A stretch of DNA of 64,000 bases from Limnohabitans sp. (lineage in GTDB: Bacteria; Pseudomonadota; Gammaproteobacteria; Burkholderiales; Burkholderiaceae_C), in NCBI GenBank assembly GCA_018882835.1, contig VERE01000007.1, forward strand, positions 21,431 through 85,430. The letters run 5' to 3'. Under the pieces are notes generated by a model. It did not search any database. It was given only the letters and a program-made list of their open reading frames with translations, and had not been told where the DNA came from. Below, in pieces: positions 53,225-63,328 of this stretch. Position 1 is the first letter of the stretch, and each line of letters begins with the position of its first letter. Made by a program: the position numbers and the translations under genes.

Positions 53225-54421
53225 TCAAACGACCTTGGCAATCGATGCGCAAACATGCGCAATGTTTTTGCTGTTCAATGCCGCAACGCACATGCGCCCT
53301 GTATCGGTGCCATAGACGCCGAATTCGGTGCGCAGACGCACCATTTGGTCTTTGTTCAGACCTGAATAGCTGAACATGCCGATTTGCTCCGTGATGAAGC
53401 CCATGTCCTGCTGGACACCGGCGGCCTTCAGACCCTCCACCAATTTCTGGCGCATGTCTTTGATGCGCACACGCATCTCGCCCAGCTCTTTTTCCCAGAG
53501 CGCGCGCAACTCGGGGTTGCTCAGCACAGCCGCTACCACGGCGCCACCATGGGTCGGCGGGTTGGAGTAGTTGGTGCGAATGACAATTTTCAGTTGCGAC
53601 AGCACGCGATCGGCTTCCTCTTTGTCGGTACACAAGACAGACAAGGCGCCAACGCGCTCGCCGTACAGGCTGAAACTCTTGGAGAAAGACGTGGAGACCA
53701 GGAAATTCAAGCCGGCCGCCACAAATTTGGCAACCACGGCGCCGTCTTCCTGAATGCCATGCCCGAAGCCCTGGTAGGCCATGTCCAGGAAAGCGGTCAA
53801 GCCTTGAGACTTCACCACTTGGATCACTTGGTCCCATTGGGTTGCAGTGATGTCATAGCCCGTGGGGTTGTGACAGCAAGCGTGAAGAACCACAATGGTG
53901 CCCGCCGGGGCCGCTTTCAGAGAAGCCAGCATGCCTTCAAAGTTCACGCCGCGTTTATCGGCGTCGTAGTAGGCGTAGGTTTCCACGGTGAAGCCTGCTT
54001 GCGTGAACAGAGCGCGGTGGTTTTCCCAGCTGGGGTCGCTGATCAGTACTTTCGCCGTGGGCAGCAATTTTTTCAGGAAGTCGGCGCCAATTTTCAGGCC
54101 GCCGGTGCCACCCAGGCCCTGGACAGTGGCCACACGGCCGCTTTTCACAGGCTCTGACGCTGGGCCAAACACCAGACCTTTGACGGCGTTGTCATAGGCT
54201 GCAATGCCATCAATTGGCAGGTAACCGCGTGCCGTGGGCTTGTCCATCATGGCTTTTTCCGCCTGCTGAACGCATTGCAGCAAGGGCAATTTCCCGTTGT
54301 CATCAAAATAAACGCCCACACCCAGGTTCACCTTGTGGGGGTTGGTATCTGCGGCAAATTGCTCGTTCAGTCCCAGGATGGGATCGCGGGGCGCCATTTG
54401 AACGCCAGTAAACATAGACAT
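53225..54421 (-). CDS. Aromatic/aspartate aminotransferase (TyrB/AspC type)
   Basis: A 398-residue class I PLP aminotransferase of the AspC/TyrB group: PRDPILGLNEQFAADTNPHKVNLGVGVYFDDNG, VQGLGGTGGLKIGADFL, LHACCHNPTGYDITATQW, TAFLDMAYQGFGHG, and the PLP-Lys in STSFSKSFSLYGERVGALS (about residue 248). The substrate Arg is in the C-terminal part (GMFSYSGLNKDQMVRL with FSYSG). It transfers amino groups between aspartate or aromatic amino acids and 2-oxoglutarate. AAGGA precedes the ATG. It is divergent from uvrB. Confidence 0.92.
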   Translation of the reverse strand: MSMFTGVQMAPRDPILGLNEQFAADTNPHKVNLGVGVYFDDNGKLPLLQCVQQAEKAMMDKPTARGYLPIDGIAAYDNAVKGLVFGPASEPVKSGRVATVQGLGGTGGLKIGADFLKKLLPTAKVLISDPSWENHRALFTQAGFTVETYAYYDADKRGVNFEGMLASLKAAPAGTIVVLHACCHNPTGYDITATQWDQVIQVVKSQGLTAFLDMAYQGFGHGIQEDGAVVAKFVAAGLNFLVSTSFSKSFSLYGERVGALSVLCTDKEEADRVLSQLKIVIRTNYSNPPTHGGAVVAAVLSNPELRALWEKELGEMRVRIKDMRQKLVEGLKAAGVQQDMGFITEQIGMFSYSGLNKDQMVRLRTEFGVYGTDTGRMCVAALNSKNIAHVCASIAKVV

Positions 54422-54495
54422 CGTCGGTCCTTGGAGGAGGGTCTTGTGAAGAAAAAAGCCGGGAAGGGCGCAGAGTGCGCTAGGCTACACGGTTC

Positions 54496-54517
54496 GCCAT
54501 GAATTTTAAGTCATGGC
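54496..54517. repeat. 7-base inverted repeat between aminotransferase and uvrB
   Basis: GCCATGA-attttaag-TCATGGC lies in the 131-base divergent region. It could be an operator for either gene. No LexA box (CTGT-N8-ACAG) is seen in this region. Confidence 0.45.
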
Positions 54518-54552
54518 ACCGCCTGTTTTTTCCCCGTGATGTCTGAGCGCCC

Positions 54553-56637
54553 ATGACCTTAGTGCCTGTTGAAGTTGAAGCGCCCGCCGAAGGGCAATTT
54601 GTGACCTATCCGGGTTCGCCTTTCGAGCTGTACCAGCCTTATCCCCCGGCGGGTGACCAACCCACTGCCATCGATCAGCTTTCAGAAGGCTTACGCGACG
54701 GTGAGGTTTTCCAGACTTTGCTGGGTGTCACCGGCTCAGGCAAAACGTTCACCATGGCCAATGTGATCGCCCGGCTGGGCCGCCCCGCCATTGTGTTTGC
54801 ACCCAACAAAACGCTGGCAGCGCAGTTGTATTCAGAGTTCCGAGAGTTTTTTCCAAAAAACGCGGTTGAATATTTCGTCAGCTATTACGACTACTACCAA
54901 CCGGAAGCCTATGTGCCGCAGCGCGATTTGTTCATTGAAAAAGACAGCGCCATCAACGAGCACATCGAGCAGATGCGCTTGTCATGCACCAAAAGTATTC
55001 TGGAGCGGCGCGACGTCATCATCGTGGCCACGGTATCTGCCATTTACGGTATTGGCGAACCGGAGAGCTACCACCGCATGGTCATGACCCTGCGAACCGG
55101 GGACAAGCCAGGGCAGCGCGAGCTGATTGCGCAGCTGGTTCGCATGCAATATGCACGCAATGACACCGAGTTTGGCCGTGGATGCTTTCGCGTGCGTGGT
55201 GACACCATCGATGTGTTTCCGGCCGAGCACAGCGAAATGGCCATTCGCATCGAGCTCTTTGACGATGAAATCGAATCTTTGCAATTGTTTGATCCGCTGA
55301 CCGGGCGGGTACGGCAAAAAATTCCACGCTTCACGGTCTACCCCTCCAGCCACTATGTCACGCCACGTGACCGGGTCCTGGCGGCGGTGGAAACCATCAA
55401 GGTTGAACTTGCAGAGCGGCTGAAAGAGCTGGTGGGCATGGGCAAACTGGTCGAGGCGCAGCGGCTGGAACAGCGCACACGGTTTGACCTGGAAATGCTG
55501 AGCGAGGTCGGGCATTGCAAGGGCATCGAAAACTACACCCGGCACTTGTCCGGTGCGGCGCCCGGTGATCCGCCCAGCACCTTGACCGACTATCTGCCCA
55601 AAGACGCCATCATGTTCCTGGACGAAAGCCATGTGCTCATGGGGCAATTTGGGGGCATGTACAACGGCGATCGTGCCCGTAAAACCACCTTGGTGGAGTA
55701 TGGCTTTCGCTTGCCCAGCGCTTTGGACAATCGGCCACTCAAGCTGGAAGAATTTGAAAAGCGCATGCGTCAGGTGGTGTTTGTGTCAGCCACCCCCGCC
55801 GACTACGAAAAACGCCACACGGGGCAGGTGGTTGAACAATTGGTCAGACCCACCGGCCTGGTGGACCCCGAGGTCGAGGTGCGACCCGCTACCCACCAAG
55901 TGGATGATGTGTTGGGAGAAATTCGGTTGCGGGTCGAGCGCCAGGAGCGCGTATTGATCACGACCCTCACCAAACGCATGGCCGAGCAACTCACCGACTA
56001 CCTGGGCGACAACGGCGTCAAGGTTCGCTATTTGCACAGCGATGTCGACACCGTAGAGCGCGTTGAAATTTTGCGTGACTTGCGCCTCGGAACTTTTGAT
56101 GTGCTGGTGGGCATCAACCTGTTGCGAGAAGGCATCGACTTGCCAGAGGTGTCCCTGGTGGCGATTCTGGATGCTGACAAAGAAGGCTTTCTGCGCTCGG
56201 AGCGCAGCCTCATACAGACCATCGGGCGTGCAGCCCGCAACCAACATGGCAAAGCCATCTTGTATGCCGATGTCATGACGGAGTCCATGAAGAAAGCCAT
56301 CGGTGAGACTGAACGCCGACGCACCAAGCAGATTGCCTACAACCTCGAGCGCGGCATCACCCCGCGCACCGTGGTGAAACAAGTCAGAGACTTGATTGAT
56401 GGCGTGTACAGCGAAAAAGCGGGACGCGAGGCGGAACGCCTGGAGCAACAGCGCATTCGCTTCGAAGACATGAGCGAAAAAGACATTGCGCGCGAAATCA
56501 AGCGCCTTGAAAAGCAAATGATGGAGCACGCGCGCAACCTCGAGTTCGAGCAAGCCGCACGCACCCGCGACGAATTGGCCAAATTACGCCAACAAGCCTT
56601 CGGCGCTCCTGGCAAAGACAACCTCACTGCCGCTTAA
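54553..56637 (+). CDS. uvrB: Excinuclease ABC subunit B
   Basis: A 694-residue UvrB, the damage-verifying helicase of nucleotide excision repair. Visible elements: [16 protein letters not shown], Walker [16 protein letters not shown], the beta-hairpin region [21 protein letters not shown], the DEAD-type [10 protein letters not shown], motif [68 protein letters not shown], and a C-terminal UVR domain ([24 protein letters not shown]). Length is normal. The isc operon follows after 229 bases. Confidence 0.98.
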   Translation: MTLVPVEVEAPAEGQFVTYPGSPFELYQPYPPAGDQPTAIDQLSEGLRDGEVFQTLLGVTGSGKTFTMANVIARLGRPAIVFAPNKTLAAQLYSEFREFFPKNAVEYFVSYYDYYQPEAYVPQRDLFIEKDSAINEHIEQMRLSCTKSILERRDVIIVATVSAIYGIGEPESYHRMVMTLRTGDKPGQRELIAQLVRMQYARNDTEFGRGCFRVRGDTIDVFPAEHSEMAIRIELFDDEIESLQLFDPLTGRVRQKIPRFTVYPSSHYVTPRDRVLAAVETIKVELAERLKELVGMGKLVEAQRLEQRTRFDLEMLSEVGHCKGIENYTRHLSGAAPGDPPSTLTDYLPKDAIMFLDESHVLMGQFGGMYNGDRARKTTLVEYGFRLPSALDNRPLKLEEFEKRMRQVVFVSATPADYEKRHTGQVVEQLVRPTGLVDPEVEVRPATHQVDDVLGEIRLRVERQERVLITTLTKRMAEQLTDYLGDNGVKVRYLHSDVDTVERVEILRDLRLGTFDVLVGINLLREGIDLPEVSLVAILDADKEGFLRSERSLIQTIGRAARNQHGKAILYADVMTESMKKAIGETERRRTKQIAYNLERGITPRTVVKQVRDLIDGVYSEKAGREAERLEQQRIRFEDMSEKDIAREIKRLEKQMMEHARNLEFEQAARTRDELAKLRQQAFGAPGKDNLTAA

Positions 56638-56806
56638 CTTCCTTCCCCAGTCCTTTTGCGCTCTTAGCGAGGGCTTGGGCGACCTCTTGCGTCAGGAGGG
56701 TCCCCCACGCTGCGCTTGTGACCCAAAAACAAGGGAAAACCCTGAATTGATGTCTTGGACAAAATCGGTGTACAGTTCATTACCCGAGCAATTTGTTTGG
56801 TCTTCT

Positions 56807-56834
56807 GCTATACTTGACTTAACTAGTCGACAAA
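56807..56834 (+). promoter_or_regulatory. Extended -10 promoter with type 1 IscR site
   Basis: TGCTATACT (56807... with TATACT at 56809-56814) is an extended -10 element without a good -35. ATACTTGACT-n4-AGTCGAC (56810-56834) matches the type 1 IscR site (ATAnnYGACT...AGTCRR) at nearly all conserved positions apart from the last triplet. [2Fe-2S]-IscR would repress its own operon here. Confidence 0.75.
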
Positions 56835-56849
56835 GACTTGTCGACAAAG
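56822..56849 (+). repeat. Two tandem 14-base repeats upstream of iscR
   Basis: ACTAGTCGACAAAG (56822-56835) is followed immediately by ACTTGTCGACAAAG (56836-56849), 13 of 14 identical. The first copy is the right half of the IscR site. The second lies 18 bases before the iscR ATG at 56867, in the 5' untranslated region, and could add a second IscR half-site or act in mRNA folding. Confidence 0.8.
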
Positions 56850-56866
56850 CCTAAAAGGAGCTAGCC

Positions 56867-57403
56867 ATGCGTCTTACCACAAAAGGTCGTTTTGCCGTCA
56901 CCGCCATGATTGACTTGGCCTTGCGCCAAAACAATGGCCCTGTCACATTGGCCGCCATCAGCCAGCGCCAGCAAATTTCCTTGTCCTACCTCGAACAGCT
57001 GTTCGGCAAATTGCGCCGCCATGACCTGGTAGAGTCCACCCGAGGCCCGGGCGGCGGTTACACCTTGGGCCGAAAAGCCACCGACATCACTGTGGCCGAC
57101 ATCATTGTGTCGGTTGACGAACCCATTGACGCTACCCACTGCGGCGGCAAAGAAAACTGCATGGGCGAAGCAGGGCGTTGCATGACGCACGAACTGTGGT
57201 CTTCCCTGAACCAGCGCATGGTGGAGTTTCTGGACTCGGTCACGCTGCAGAAATTGGTCGATGAGCAACTGGCCAAAGGTGTTCAAATCGAAGACAAGCC
57301 CCAAATCAAGCGGGCCATTTCCAGTGCTCCAGTGGTCAAGCCGATTCGTGTCAATGCGCCCAATTCCGTGTTTGCCCTGGGCAATGCATTTGCCAAAAGT
57401 TGA
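56867..57403 (+). CDS. iscR: Fe-S cluster assembly transcriptional regulator IscR
   Basis: A 178-residue Rrf2-family regulator. The N-terminal winged HTH starts MRLTTKGRFAVTAMIDLALRQ, with ISQRQQISLSYLEQLFGKLRRHDLVESTRGPGGGYTLGR. The cluster-binding Cys triad lies in THCGGKENCMGEAGRCMTHELW (about Cys92, 98 and 104), the usual spacing for IscR. It represses isc when holding [2Fe-2S] and derepresses when clusters are short. GGAG precedes the ATG. First gene of the operon; iscS begins three bases after its stop. Confidence 0.97.
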   Translation: MRLTTKGRFAVTAMIDLALRQNNGPVTLAAISQRQQISLSYLEQLFGKLRRHDLVESTRGPGGGYTLGRKATDITVADIIVSVDEPIDATHCGGKENCMGEAGRCMTHELWSSLNQRMVEFLDSVTLQKLVDEQLAKGVQIEDKPQIKRAISSAPVVKPIRVNAPNSVFALGNAFAKS

Positions 57404-57406
57404 ACC

Positions 57407-58621
57407 ATGACCCCTCATTTCCCCATTTACCTTGACTATGGCGCGACCACTCCGGTAGACCCGAGGGTGGTTGACGCCATGATTCCCTGGTTGCGAGAAC
57501 ACTTCGGCAACCCGGCTTCTCGCAGCCATGCCTGGGGCTGGGAAGCAGAAGAAGCGGTAGAAAAAGCCCGTGCCGATGTGGCCTCCCTGATTGGCGCCGA
57601 CCCGCGTGAGATCGTTTGGACCTCCGGCGCAACCGAGTCCAACAATCTGGCAATCAAAGGGGCTGCCAATTTCTACAAGTCCAAGGGCAAGCACCTCATC
57701 ACGGTGAAAACCGAGCACAAAGCCGTCCTGGACACCATGCGCGAATTGGAGCGCCAGGGCTTCGAAGTCAGTTACCTTGACGTGCAAGAAGACGGCATGC
57801 TAGACATGGCGGTGGTGCAGGCAGCCATTCGCCCGGACACCATTCTCATGAGCGTCATGTTCGTGAACAATGAAATCGGCGTGGTGCAAGACATCTCCGC
57901 ACTGGGCAAACTTTGCCGCGAAAAAGGCATTGTGTTCCATGTTGACGCTGCCCAAGCCACAGGCAAAATTGACATCGATTTGCAAACACTGCCCGTCGAT
58001 CTGATGAGCCTGGCCTCCCACAAAACCTATGGTCCCAAGGGCATCGGTGCTTTGTATGTGCGTCGCAAGCCACGCATTCGCCTGGAAGCGCAAATGCATG
58101 GCGGTGGGCACGAGCGCGGCATGCGCAGTGGCACGCTGCCCACCCACCAGTGTGTGGGCATGGGGGAAGCGTTTCGCTTGGCCAAACTGGAAATGGCCCA
58201 AGACCTCGCCAAAGCGCAACGCCTTCAGAAGCGTTTGCTGGATGGCCTGAAAGATGTCGAGCAAGTGTTTGTCAACGGCAACCTTTCGCATCGTGTCCCT
58301 CATAATTTGAACATCAGCTTCAACTATGTTGAAGGTGAATCCCTCATCATGGGCATCAAAGGCCTGGCCGTATCGTCTGGCTCGGCATGCACCTCGGCCA
58401 GCCTTGAGCCCAGCTATGTCTTGCGTGCCTTGGGTCGCAGCGATGAGTTGGCCCACAGCAGCCTGCGCATGACCATTGGCCGATTCACCACCGAAGAGGA
58501 AATCGATTACGCCGTGGCCACCATCCGCGAAAATGTGGCCAAGCTGCGCGATCTCAGCCCCTTGTGGGAAATGTACAAAGACGGCATCGACCTCAGCACC
58601 ATTCAATGGGCTGCCCACTGA
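57407..58621 (+). CDS. iscS: Cysteine desulfurase IscS
   Basis: A 404-residue class V PLP aminotransferase-fold enzyme that gives persulfide sulfur from cysteine to IscU. The PLP-Lys is in [20 protein letters not shown] (about residue 206), [14 protein letters not shown] and [14 protein letters not shown] are cofactor contacts, and the persulfide-carrying Cys is in [21 protein letters not shown] (about 328), with the mobile-loop sequence of IscS rather than NifS/SufS. Usual length. Between iscR and iscU in the operon. Confidence 0.98.
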   Translation: MTPHFPIYLDYGATTPVDPRVVDAMIPWLREHFGNPASRSHAWGWEAEEAVEKARADVASLIGADPREIVWTSGATESNNLAIKGAANFYKSKGKHLITVKTEHKAVLDTMRELERQGFEVSYLDVQEDGMLDMAVVQAAIRPDTILMSVMFVNNEIGVVQDISALGKLCREKGIVFHVDAAQATGKIDIDLQTLPVDLMSLASHKTYGPKGIGALYVRRKPRIRLEAQMHGGGHERGMRSGTLPTHQCVGMGEAFRLAKLEMAQDLAKAQRLQKRLLDGLKDVEQVFVNGNLSHRVPHNLNISFNYVEGESLIMGIKGLAVSSGSACTSASLEPSYVLRALGRSDELAHSSLRMTIGRFTTEEEIDYAVATIRENVAKLRDLSPLWEMYKDGIDLSTIQWAAH

Positions 58622-58651
58622 TTTTTCCAGAGAAGAACAAGAGTATTCATC

Positions 58652-59038
58652 ATGGCCTACAGCGAAAAAGTCATTGACCACTACGAAAACCCACGCAACG
58701 TGGGTTCGTTTGACAAAGGCGACGAAGATGTCGGAACTGGCATGGTGGGCGCGCCTGCTTGTGGCGATGTCATGAAGCTGCAAATCAAGGTCAATCCTGC
58801 CACGGGTGTCATCGAAGACGCTCGCTTCAAAACATACGGTTGCGGCTCGGCCATCGCTTCATCCTCTCTTGTGACCGAGTGGGTCAAGGGCAAGACACTG
58901 GATGAGGCCGCGGCGCTCAAGAACAGTCAGATTGCCGAGGAATTGGCTCTTCCTCCCGTCAAAATCCATTGCTCCATCCTTGCCGAAGACGCCATCAAGG
59001 CTGCGGTAGATGACTACAAGAAGAAGCACGCTAATTGA
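58652..59038 (+). CDS. iscU: Fe-S cluster scaffold IscU
   Basis: A 128-residue scaffold on which [2Fe-2S] clusters are built. The three cluster Cys are in GAPACGDVMKLQI (Cys37), FKTYGCGSAIASSS (Cys63) and KIHCSILAEDAIKAAV (Cys106, next to His105); the Asp of CGD is also present. The HscA recognition LPPVK motif is visible just before. 30 bases after iscS, with AGAAGAA-type weak RBS, and 12 bases before iscA. Confidence 0.98.
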   Translation: MAYSEKVIDHYENPRNVGSFDKGDEDVGTGMVGAPACGDVMKLQIKVNPATGVIEDARFKTYGCGSAIASSSLVTEWVKGKTLDEAAALKNSQIAEELALPPVKIHCSILAEDAIKAAVDDYKKKHAN

Positions 59039-59050
59039 ACTGGGATAGAG

Positions 59051-59374
59051 ATGGCCGTCACATTGACTGAAGCTGCCGCAAGGCATGTCACGCGTTACCT
59101 TACCAAGCGTGGCAAGGGCGTGGGTGTTCGCCTGGGCGTCAAAACAACAGGCTGTTCAGGCCTGGCTTACAAGCTGGAATACGTGGACGACGTCAGCCCC
59201 GAAGACGTGGTGTTTGAAGGACACGGTGTGAAGGTGCTCATCGACCCCAAAAGCCTGGCTTACATCGATGGTACCGAGTTGGATTTTGTGCGCGAAGGAT
59301 TGAACGAAGGCTTCCGTTTCAACAACCCCAACGAACGCGACCGCTGCGGCTGCGGCGAGTCGTTCCGGGTCTGA
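59051..59374 (+). CDS. iscA: Fe-S assembly A-type carrier IscA
   Basis: A 107-residue A-type carrier. The three Cys ligands are in [15 protein letters not shown] (Cys35) and [11 protein letters not shown] (Cys99, Cys101), the exact pattern of IscA. It receives and hands on iron or clusters to apo-targets. The stop is one base from the hscB GTG start. Confidence 0.97.
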   Translation: MAVTLTEAAARHVTRYLTKRGKGVGVRLGVKTTGCSGLAYKLEYVDDVSPEDVVFEGHGVKVLIDPKSLAYIDGTELDFVREGLNEGFRFNNPNERDRCGCGESFRV

Positions 59375-59375
59375 C

Positions 59376-59918
59376 GTGGCCGCAACGGGCCAGACGCTGT
59401 CGCAACAGCTTGCGGCAGACGACTTCAGTTTGTTCCAATTACCCCGCGCTTATCGCTTAGACCGCTCGCGCCTGGATGCGCGCTGGAAAGATTTGCAGCG
59501 CGAGGCGCACCCCGACAAATTTGCGGCCCAGGGAACGGCGGCCCAGCGCGTGGCGCTTCAATGGTCTGTTCGCATCAACGAGGCCTACCAGCGACTCAAA
59601 GACCCCTTGAAACGGGCTGCTTATCTTTGCGAGTTGGGAGGCTCCCCCATTCAGGCGGAAGTCAACACTGCCATGCCGGCTGCTTTTTTGATGCAGCAGA
59701 TGGCCTGGCGGGAGGCTTTGGAAGAGGCTCAGAACTCGCAGGAGTTGGTGTCATTGCACGATGACGTCGTGCGTGTTCGGCGTGAGCATTTCGCGCTTTG
59801 CGAAAGTCAGCTTGACCAAGATCAGGATTATTCAAAGGCTGCCGCCACAGTGCGTGCGCTGATGTTCATCGAGCGCTTTGTCAGTGACATTGAAAATCGC
59901 CTGGACAACATGGGCTAG
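59376..59918 (+). CDS. hscB: Co-chaperone HscB (J-domain)
   Basis: A 180-residue HscB. The N-terminal J-domain has [37 protein letters not shown] with the HPD motif needed to stimulate HscA ATPase; the C-terminal helical domain ([19 protein letters not shown] ... [16 protein letters not shown]) binds IscU. Starts with GTG directly after iscA. hscA starts 22 bases after its stop. Confidence 0.95.
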   Translation: MAATGQTLSQQLAADDFSLFQLPRAYRLDRSRLDARWKDLQREAHPDKFAAQGTAAQRVALQWSVRINEAYQRLKDPLKRAAYLCELGGSPIQAEVNTAMPAAFLMQQMAWREALEEAQNSQELVSLHDDVVRVRREHFALCESQLDQDQDYSKAAATVRALMFIERFVSDIENRLDNMG

Positions 59919-59940
59919 CGCTAGCGGCGACAATACACCT

Positions 59941-61800
59941 ATGGCGTTGTTACAGATTTCCGAACCGGGCCAAGCCCCAGACCCTCACCAGCGGCGCATT
60001 GCGGTGGGCATTGATCTTGGCACCACGCACTCTTTGGTGGCAGCCTTGCGAAATGGGGTGGCCGAGTGCTTGCCCGACAATTCAGGCCAGGTGATCTTGC
60101 CTTCGGCCGTGCGCTACCTTGAAAATGGCGGTCGTCAGATCGGCCTGGAGGCACTGAAGCAGCAGGCGGAAGACCCGCAAAACACCATTGTTTCCGTCAA
60201 ACGGTTCATGGGGCGGGGCGTCAAAGACATTTCAGAACCGGAAAAGCTGCCCTACGTTTTCATTGACAAGCCCGGCATGCTGGCTTTGCAAACGCGGGCC
60301 GGCGAAAAGTCACCCGTTGAAATCAGCGCAGAAATTTTGGCCACGCTGCGTTACCGTGCTGAAGACACGTTCAATGACGATCTTTACGGTGTGGTGATCA
60401 CTGTGCCGGCGTATTTCGATGATGCGCAGCGCCAAGCCACCAAAGATGCCGCCCAGCTGGCTGGGCTGAATGTGCTTCGCCTCATCAACGAACCTACAGC
60501 GGCCGCCATTGCTTACGGTCTGGACAATGCCAGCGAAGGCCTCTATGCAGTCTATGACCTGGGAGGCGGAACATTCGATATTTCCATCCTGCGACTGTCG
60601 CAGGGGGTGTTTGAAGTGCTGGCCACCGGTGGCGACTCTGCTTTGGGTGGCGACGACTACGATCGCGCCTTGGTTGAATGGGTACTCACACAAACTGGGC
60701 GGCGCCTGGTCACGGCTGCAGACAAGTCTTCCAGCCAAGTGGCTGCACGCGCTTGCAAGGAAGCTTTGTCCAGCAGCGAGCGCGCCAAGTTTCACTTGCA
60801 ACTGTCCGATGGTTTGTTGGCATTCGACGTTGGCCGCGCTGAGTTTGAGGCCGCAACAGCCCACTTGACCCACCGCACCATGGTGGCCGTTCGAAAAGCA
60901 CTGCGCGACGCCAAAATCCAGGCTGAGGATGTGCAAGGCGTCGTGATGGTGGGGGGCTCCACCCGCATGCCACAAATTCAGCGCGCAGTCGCTGACTTTT
61001 TTGCCCGCCCCCCCCTGAACAATCTCAATCCTGACGAAGTCGTGGCACTGGGGGCTGCCATTCAAGCCAACCAGTTGGCGGGCAACAACCCGAATGGCGA
61101 GTTGTTGCTGCTCGACGTGATTCCCCTGTCACTGGGCATAGAAACCATGGGTGGGCTGGTAGAGCGCATCGTTCCGCGCAACCAAACCATCCCCACAGCG
61201 ATGGCCCAGGACTTCACGACCTACAAAGACGGACAAACCGCCCTGGCTTTGCATGTGGTGCAAGGTGAACGCGATCTGGTGGCGGATTGCCGCAGTCTGG
61301 CGCGTTTTGAATTGCGTGGCATCCCGCCCATGTCGGCAGGCGCAGCACGCATTCGAGTCACCTTCACGGTGGATGCCGATGGCTTGCTCAGCGTGACCGC
61401 GAAAGAGCAGGGCAGTGGCGTGGAAGCCAGCATCACGGTCAAGCCCTCCTATGGCTTGTCAGACGATCAGATCGCGGCGATGCTGCAAGACAGCTTTACC
61501 ACCGCCGAGCAGGACATGAAGGCCCGTGCCTTGGCAGAAGCCCGGTTGGATGCGGACCGCATGTGGCTTGCCACCCAAAGTGCGCTGGATGCCGACAGTG
61601 ACCTGCTGAGCGCCGAAGAGCGCCAGCTGATCGAATCATTGATGGCTGCCACACTGGCGGCCAAATCGATTGACAATCCATCCGAGATCGAGGCCGCGAC
61701 CGAGGCCCTTGCCAAGGGCACGGAAGCTTTCGCGGCGCAACGCATGAACCGCGGCATCCAGCACGCCTTGGCCGGCAAGAACATCGAGACATTGGAATGA
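59941..61800 (+). CDS. hscA: Fe-S assembly chaperone HscA (Hsp70)
   Basis: A 619-residue Hsp70 dedicated to IscU. ATPase motifs: [16 protein letters not shown] (phosphate 1), [80 protein letters not shown] and [14 protein letters not shown]. The substrate domain begins [22 protein letters not shown]. It uses ATP with HscB to release clusters from IscU. Four-base overlap with fdx. Confidence 0.97.
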   Translation: MALLQISEPGQAPDPHQRRIAVGIDLGTTHSLVAALRNGVAECLPDNSGQVILPSAVRYLENGGRQIGLEALKQQAEDPQNTIVSVKRFMGRGVKDISEPEKLPYVFIDKPGMLALQTRAGEKSPVEISAEILATLRYRAEDTFNDDLYGVVITVPAYFDDAQRQATKDAAQLAGLNVLRLINEPTAAAIAYGLDNASEGLYAVYDLGGGTFDISILRLSQGVFEVLATGGDSALGGDDYDRALVEWVLTQTGRRLVTAADKSSSQVAARACKEALSSSERAKFHLQLSDGLLAFDVGRAEFEAATAHLTHRTMVAVRKALRDAKIQAEDVQGVVMVGGSTRMPQIQRAVADFFARPPLNNLNPDEVVALGAAIQANQLAGNNPNGELLLLDVIPLSLGIETMGGLVERIVPRNQTIPTAMAQDFTTYKDGQTALALHVVQGERDLVADCRSLARFELRGIPPMSAGAARIRVTFTVDADGLLSVTAKEQGSGVEASITVKPSYGLSDDQIAAMLQDSFTTAEQDMKARALAEARLDADRMWLATQSALDADSDLLSAEERQLIESLMAATLAAKSIDNPSEIEAATEALAKGTEAFAAQRMNRGIQHALAGKNIETLE

Positions 61801-62135
61801 CCATCCTGAAGATATTGCCTCACCCTGAATATTGCCCGCAAGGCAAGGAAATTCAGACGCTGCCCGGCAACACCATTTGCGAAGCCTTGCTGGACAACGG
61901 CGTGGCCATTGAGCACGCTTGCGACATGAGCTGTGCTTGCACCACTTGCCATGTGATTGTTCGGGAAGGATTTGGCTCATTGAATGAACTGGATGAATCC
62001 GAGGAAGACCTGCTTGACCGCGCCTGGGGCCTGGAGCCGCAGTCTCGCTTGAGTTGCCAAGCCGTTGTCGGTTCCACGCCGCTGGTGATCGAGATTCCGA
62101 AATACACCATCAATCACGCCAAAGAAAATCACTGA
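61797..62135 (+). CDS. fdx: ISC-type [2Fe-2S] ferredoxin
   Basis: A 112-residue adrenodoxin-type ferredoxin of the isc operon. Cluster Cys: [18 protein letters not shown] (three of the four; CX5CX2C) and RLSCQAVVG (the fourth), as in E. coli Fdx. It delivers electrons to IscS/IscU during assembly. The operon has no iscX after it; dnaQ comes next, nine bases on. Confidence 0.97.
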   Translation: MTILKILPHPEYCPQGKEIQTLPGNTICEALLDNGVAIEHACDMSCACTTCHVIVREGFGSLNELDESEEDLLDRAWGLEPQSRLSCQAVVGSTPLVIEIPKYTINHAKENH

Positions 62136-62143
62136 GGGCCCTC

Positions 62144-62860
62144 ATGCGCCAGATCATTCTTGACACGGAAACCACAGGCCTGTCAGCCGAGAACGGCGAC
62201 CGCATCATCGAGATCGGCTGTGTCGAGTTGCTCAATCGCAAACTGACCCGCAACAACCTGCATCACTACCTGAACCCCGAGCGAGACAGCCATGAGGATG
62301 CGCTCAAGGTTCACGGTATCAGCAACGATTTTTTGCGCGACAAACCTAAGTTTGCCCAGATTGCCGAGGAATTGCTGGCTTACCTTGAGGGCGCCGAGCT
62401 GATCATTCACAACGCGCCTTTTGACGTTGCATTTTTGAACAAAGAACTGGAAAGGCTTGGCAAAGGGCCCATCACCCAGTACGTAGCAGCAATCACAGAC
62501 ACCCTGGCCATGGCCAAAGACATGTTTCCGGGCAAACGCAACTCCCTGGATGCTTTGTGTGACCGCCTGGAGGTGGACAACTCTGGCCGAACCCTTCACG
62601 GCGCTTTGCTGGACGCTGAATTGCTGGCGGATGTTTACATCAACATGACCCGGGGTCAGGACGCCTTGCTCATCGATGCGCACACCTCCTCAAGCAACGA
62701 AACGGGTGGCTTGAGCCTGGTCGATTTGCGCCAATTTGACTTGCCTGTGATTCACGCAACCGACCATGAATGCGCAGCGCATGAGGAGGTTCTGAAGCAA
62801 ATGGACAAATCCAGCGGCGGGAAAGTCGTGTTCCGAGCCCTTGAAAATTCTGTGGCATAA
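62144..62860 (+). CDS. dnaQ: DNA polymerase III epsilon subunit (3'-5' exonuclease)
   Basis: A 238-residue proofreading subunit. The DEDDh exonuclease residues are in RQIILDTETTGLSAENGD (D, E), LIIHNAPFDVAFLNKEL (D) and RTLHGALLDAELLADVYI (H, D). The C-terminal ~50 residues bind the polymerase alpha subunit. ATG at 62144 is nine bases after fdx. A tRNA-Val gene follows 25 bases later. Confidence 0.96.
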   Translation: MRQIILDTETTGLSAENGDRIIEIGCVELLNRKLTRNNLHHYLNPERDSHEDALKVHGISNDFLRDKPKFAQIAEELLAYLEGAELIIHNAPFDVAFLNKELERLGKGPITQYVAAITDTLAMAKDMFPGKRNSLDALCDRLEVDNSGRTLHGALLDAELLADVYINMTRGQDALLIDAHTSSSNETGGLSLVDLRQFDLPVIHATDHECAAHEEVLKQMDKSSGGKVVFRALENSVA

Positions 62861-62885
62861 TTCTCGGCTTAGCTGAATACAGCCT

Positions 62886-62960
62886 GCGTGGTTAGCTCAG
62901 TGGTAGAGCATCGCCTTCACACGGCGGGGGTCGGGGGTTCGAAACCCTCACCACGCACCA
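62886..62960 (+). tRNA. tRNA-Val(CAC)
   Basis: A full cloverleaf can be drawn: acceptor GCGTGGT/ACCACGC, discriminator A and encoded CCA; D-arm GCTC-AGTGGTA-GAGC; anticodon stem CGCC/GGCG with loop TTCACAC giving anticodon CAC; T-arm with loop TTCGAAA. The sequence right after it differs in character from the upstream core genes, as is common at tRNA integration sites. Confidence 0.95.
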
Positions 62961-62979
62961 TCTAATTTAGTATTTTTTG

Positions 62980-63003
62980 TAGCACAGTCACGGTGTGCTA
63001 TTT
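62980..63003 (+). terminator. Probable terminator after tRNA-Val
   Basis: TAGCACA (62980-62986) and TGTGCTA (62994-63000) form a perfect seven-base-pair stem with a seven-base loop, followed by a short TTT. It is 20 bases after the tRNA 3' end. Confidence 0.55.
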
Positions 63004-63005
63004 GT

Positions 63006-63038
63006 CATAGATTTTCCATAGTGTTTTCATAGATTTGT
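63006..63038. repeat. Three tandem 11-base CATAG repeats
   Basis: Units starting with CATAG occur at 63006, 63017 and 63028, exactly 11 bases apart (CATAGATTTTC, CATAGTGTTTT, CATAGATTTGT). One-turn spacing puts the same bases on one face of the helix, as in arm-type integrase sites or regulator iterons. The stretch 63039-63097 shows nothing else I can name. Confidence 0.7.
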
Positions 63039-63097
63039 TGGTGGTCAAGTTCAGGGCTTGATGACATGGTGCTATCTGTGCTGCCATCTGCTCATCC

Positions 63098-63322
63098 ATG
63101 TGCCTGAACATCGCTCGCATTTCTGTACTACTTCTGGAAGTGGTACGCCCCAAACGTTACGTTTTCCCCGCTGCTGAGATGGGCCAGCTGCTGGGTGTGT
63201 CAGCCCAGAGCGTTTATCACTGGGAAACTGGCAAAACCAAGCCCCGAGCCAGTCAGTTGGCTGCTATTGCTGCTGTACGCAAGATGGGTAAGCGGGACGT
63301 GGCGGCCGAGTTGGCAGAGTGA
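63098..63322 (+). CDS. Small XRE-type HTH protein, possibly a truncated remnant
   Basis: 74 residues. The last ~50 form a helix-turn-helix: AAEMGQLLGVSAQSVYHWETGKTKPRASQLAAIAAVRKMGKRDVAAEL. This closely matches the C-terminal HTH of longer Burkholderiales proteins of about 120-140 residues that have an N-terminal coiled coil. Here the first 25 residues (MCLNIARISVLLLEVVRP) look unrelated, so this may be a 5'-truncated copy or a small functional regulator. It follows the CATAG repeats and is six bases before the next small gene. Confidence 0.6.
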   Translation: MCLNIARISVLLLEVVRPKRYVFPAAEMGQLLGVSAQSVYHWETGKTKPRASQLAAIAAVRKMGKRDVAAELAE

Positions 63323-63328
63323 CCCTAA

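Noticed and set aside
54422..54552. SOS (LexA) box upstream of uvrB
   Set aside because: CTGT is present but no ACAG follows at eight bases; no full CTGT-N8-ACAG was found.
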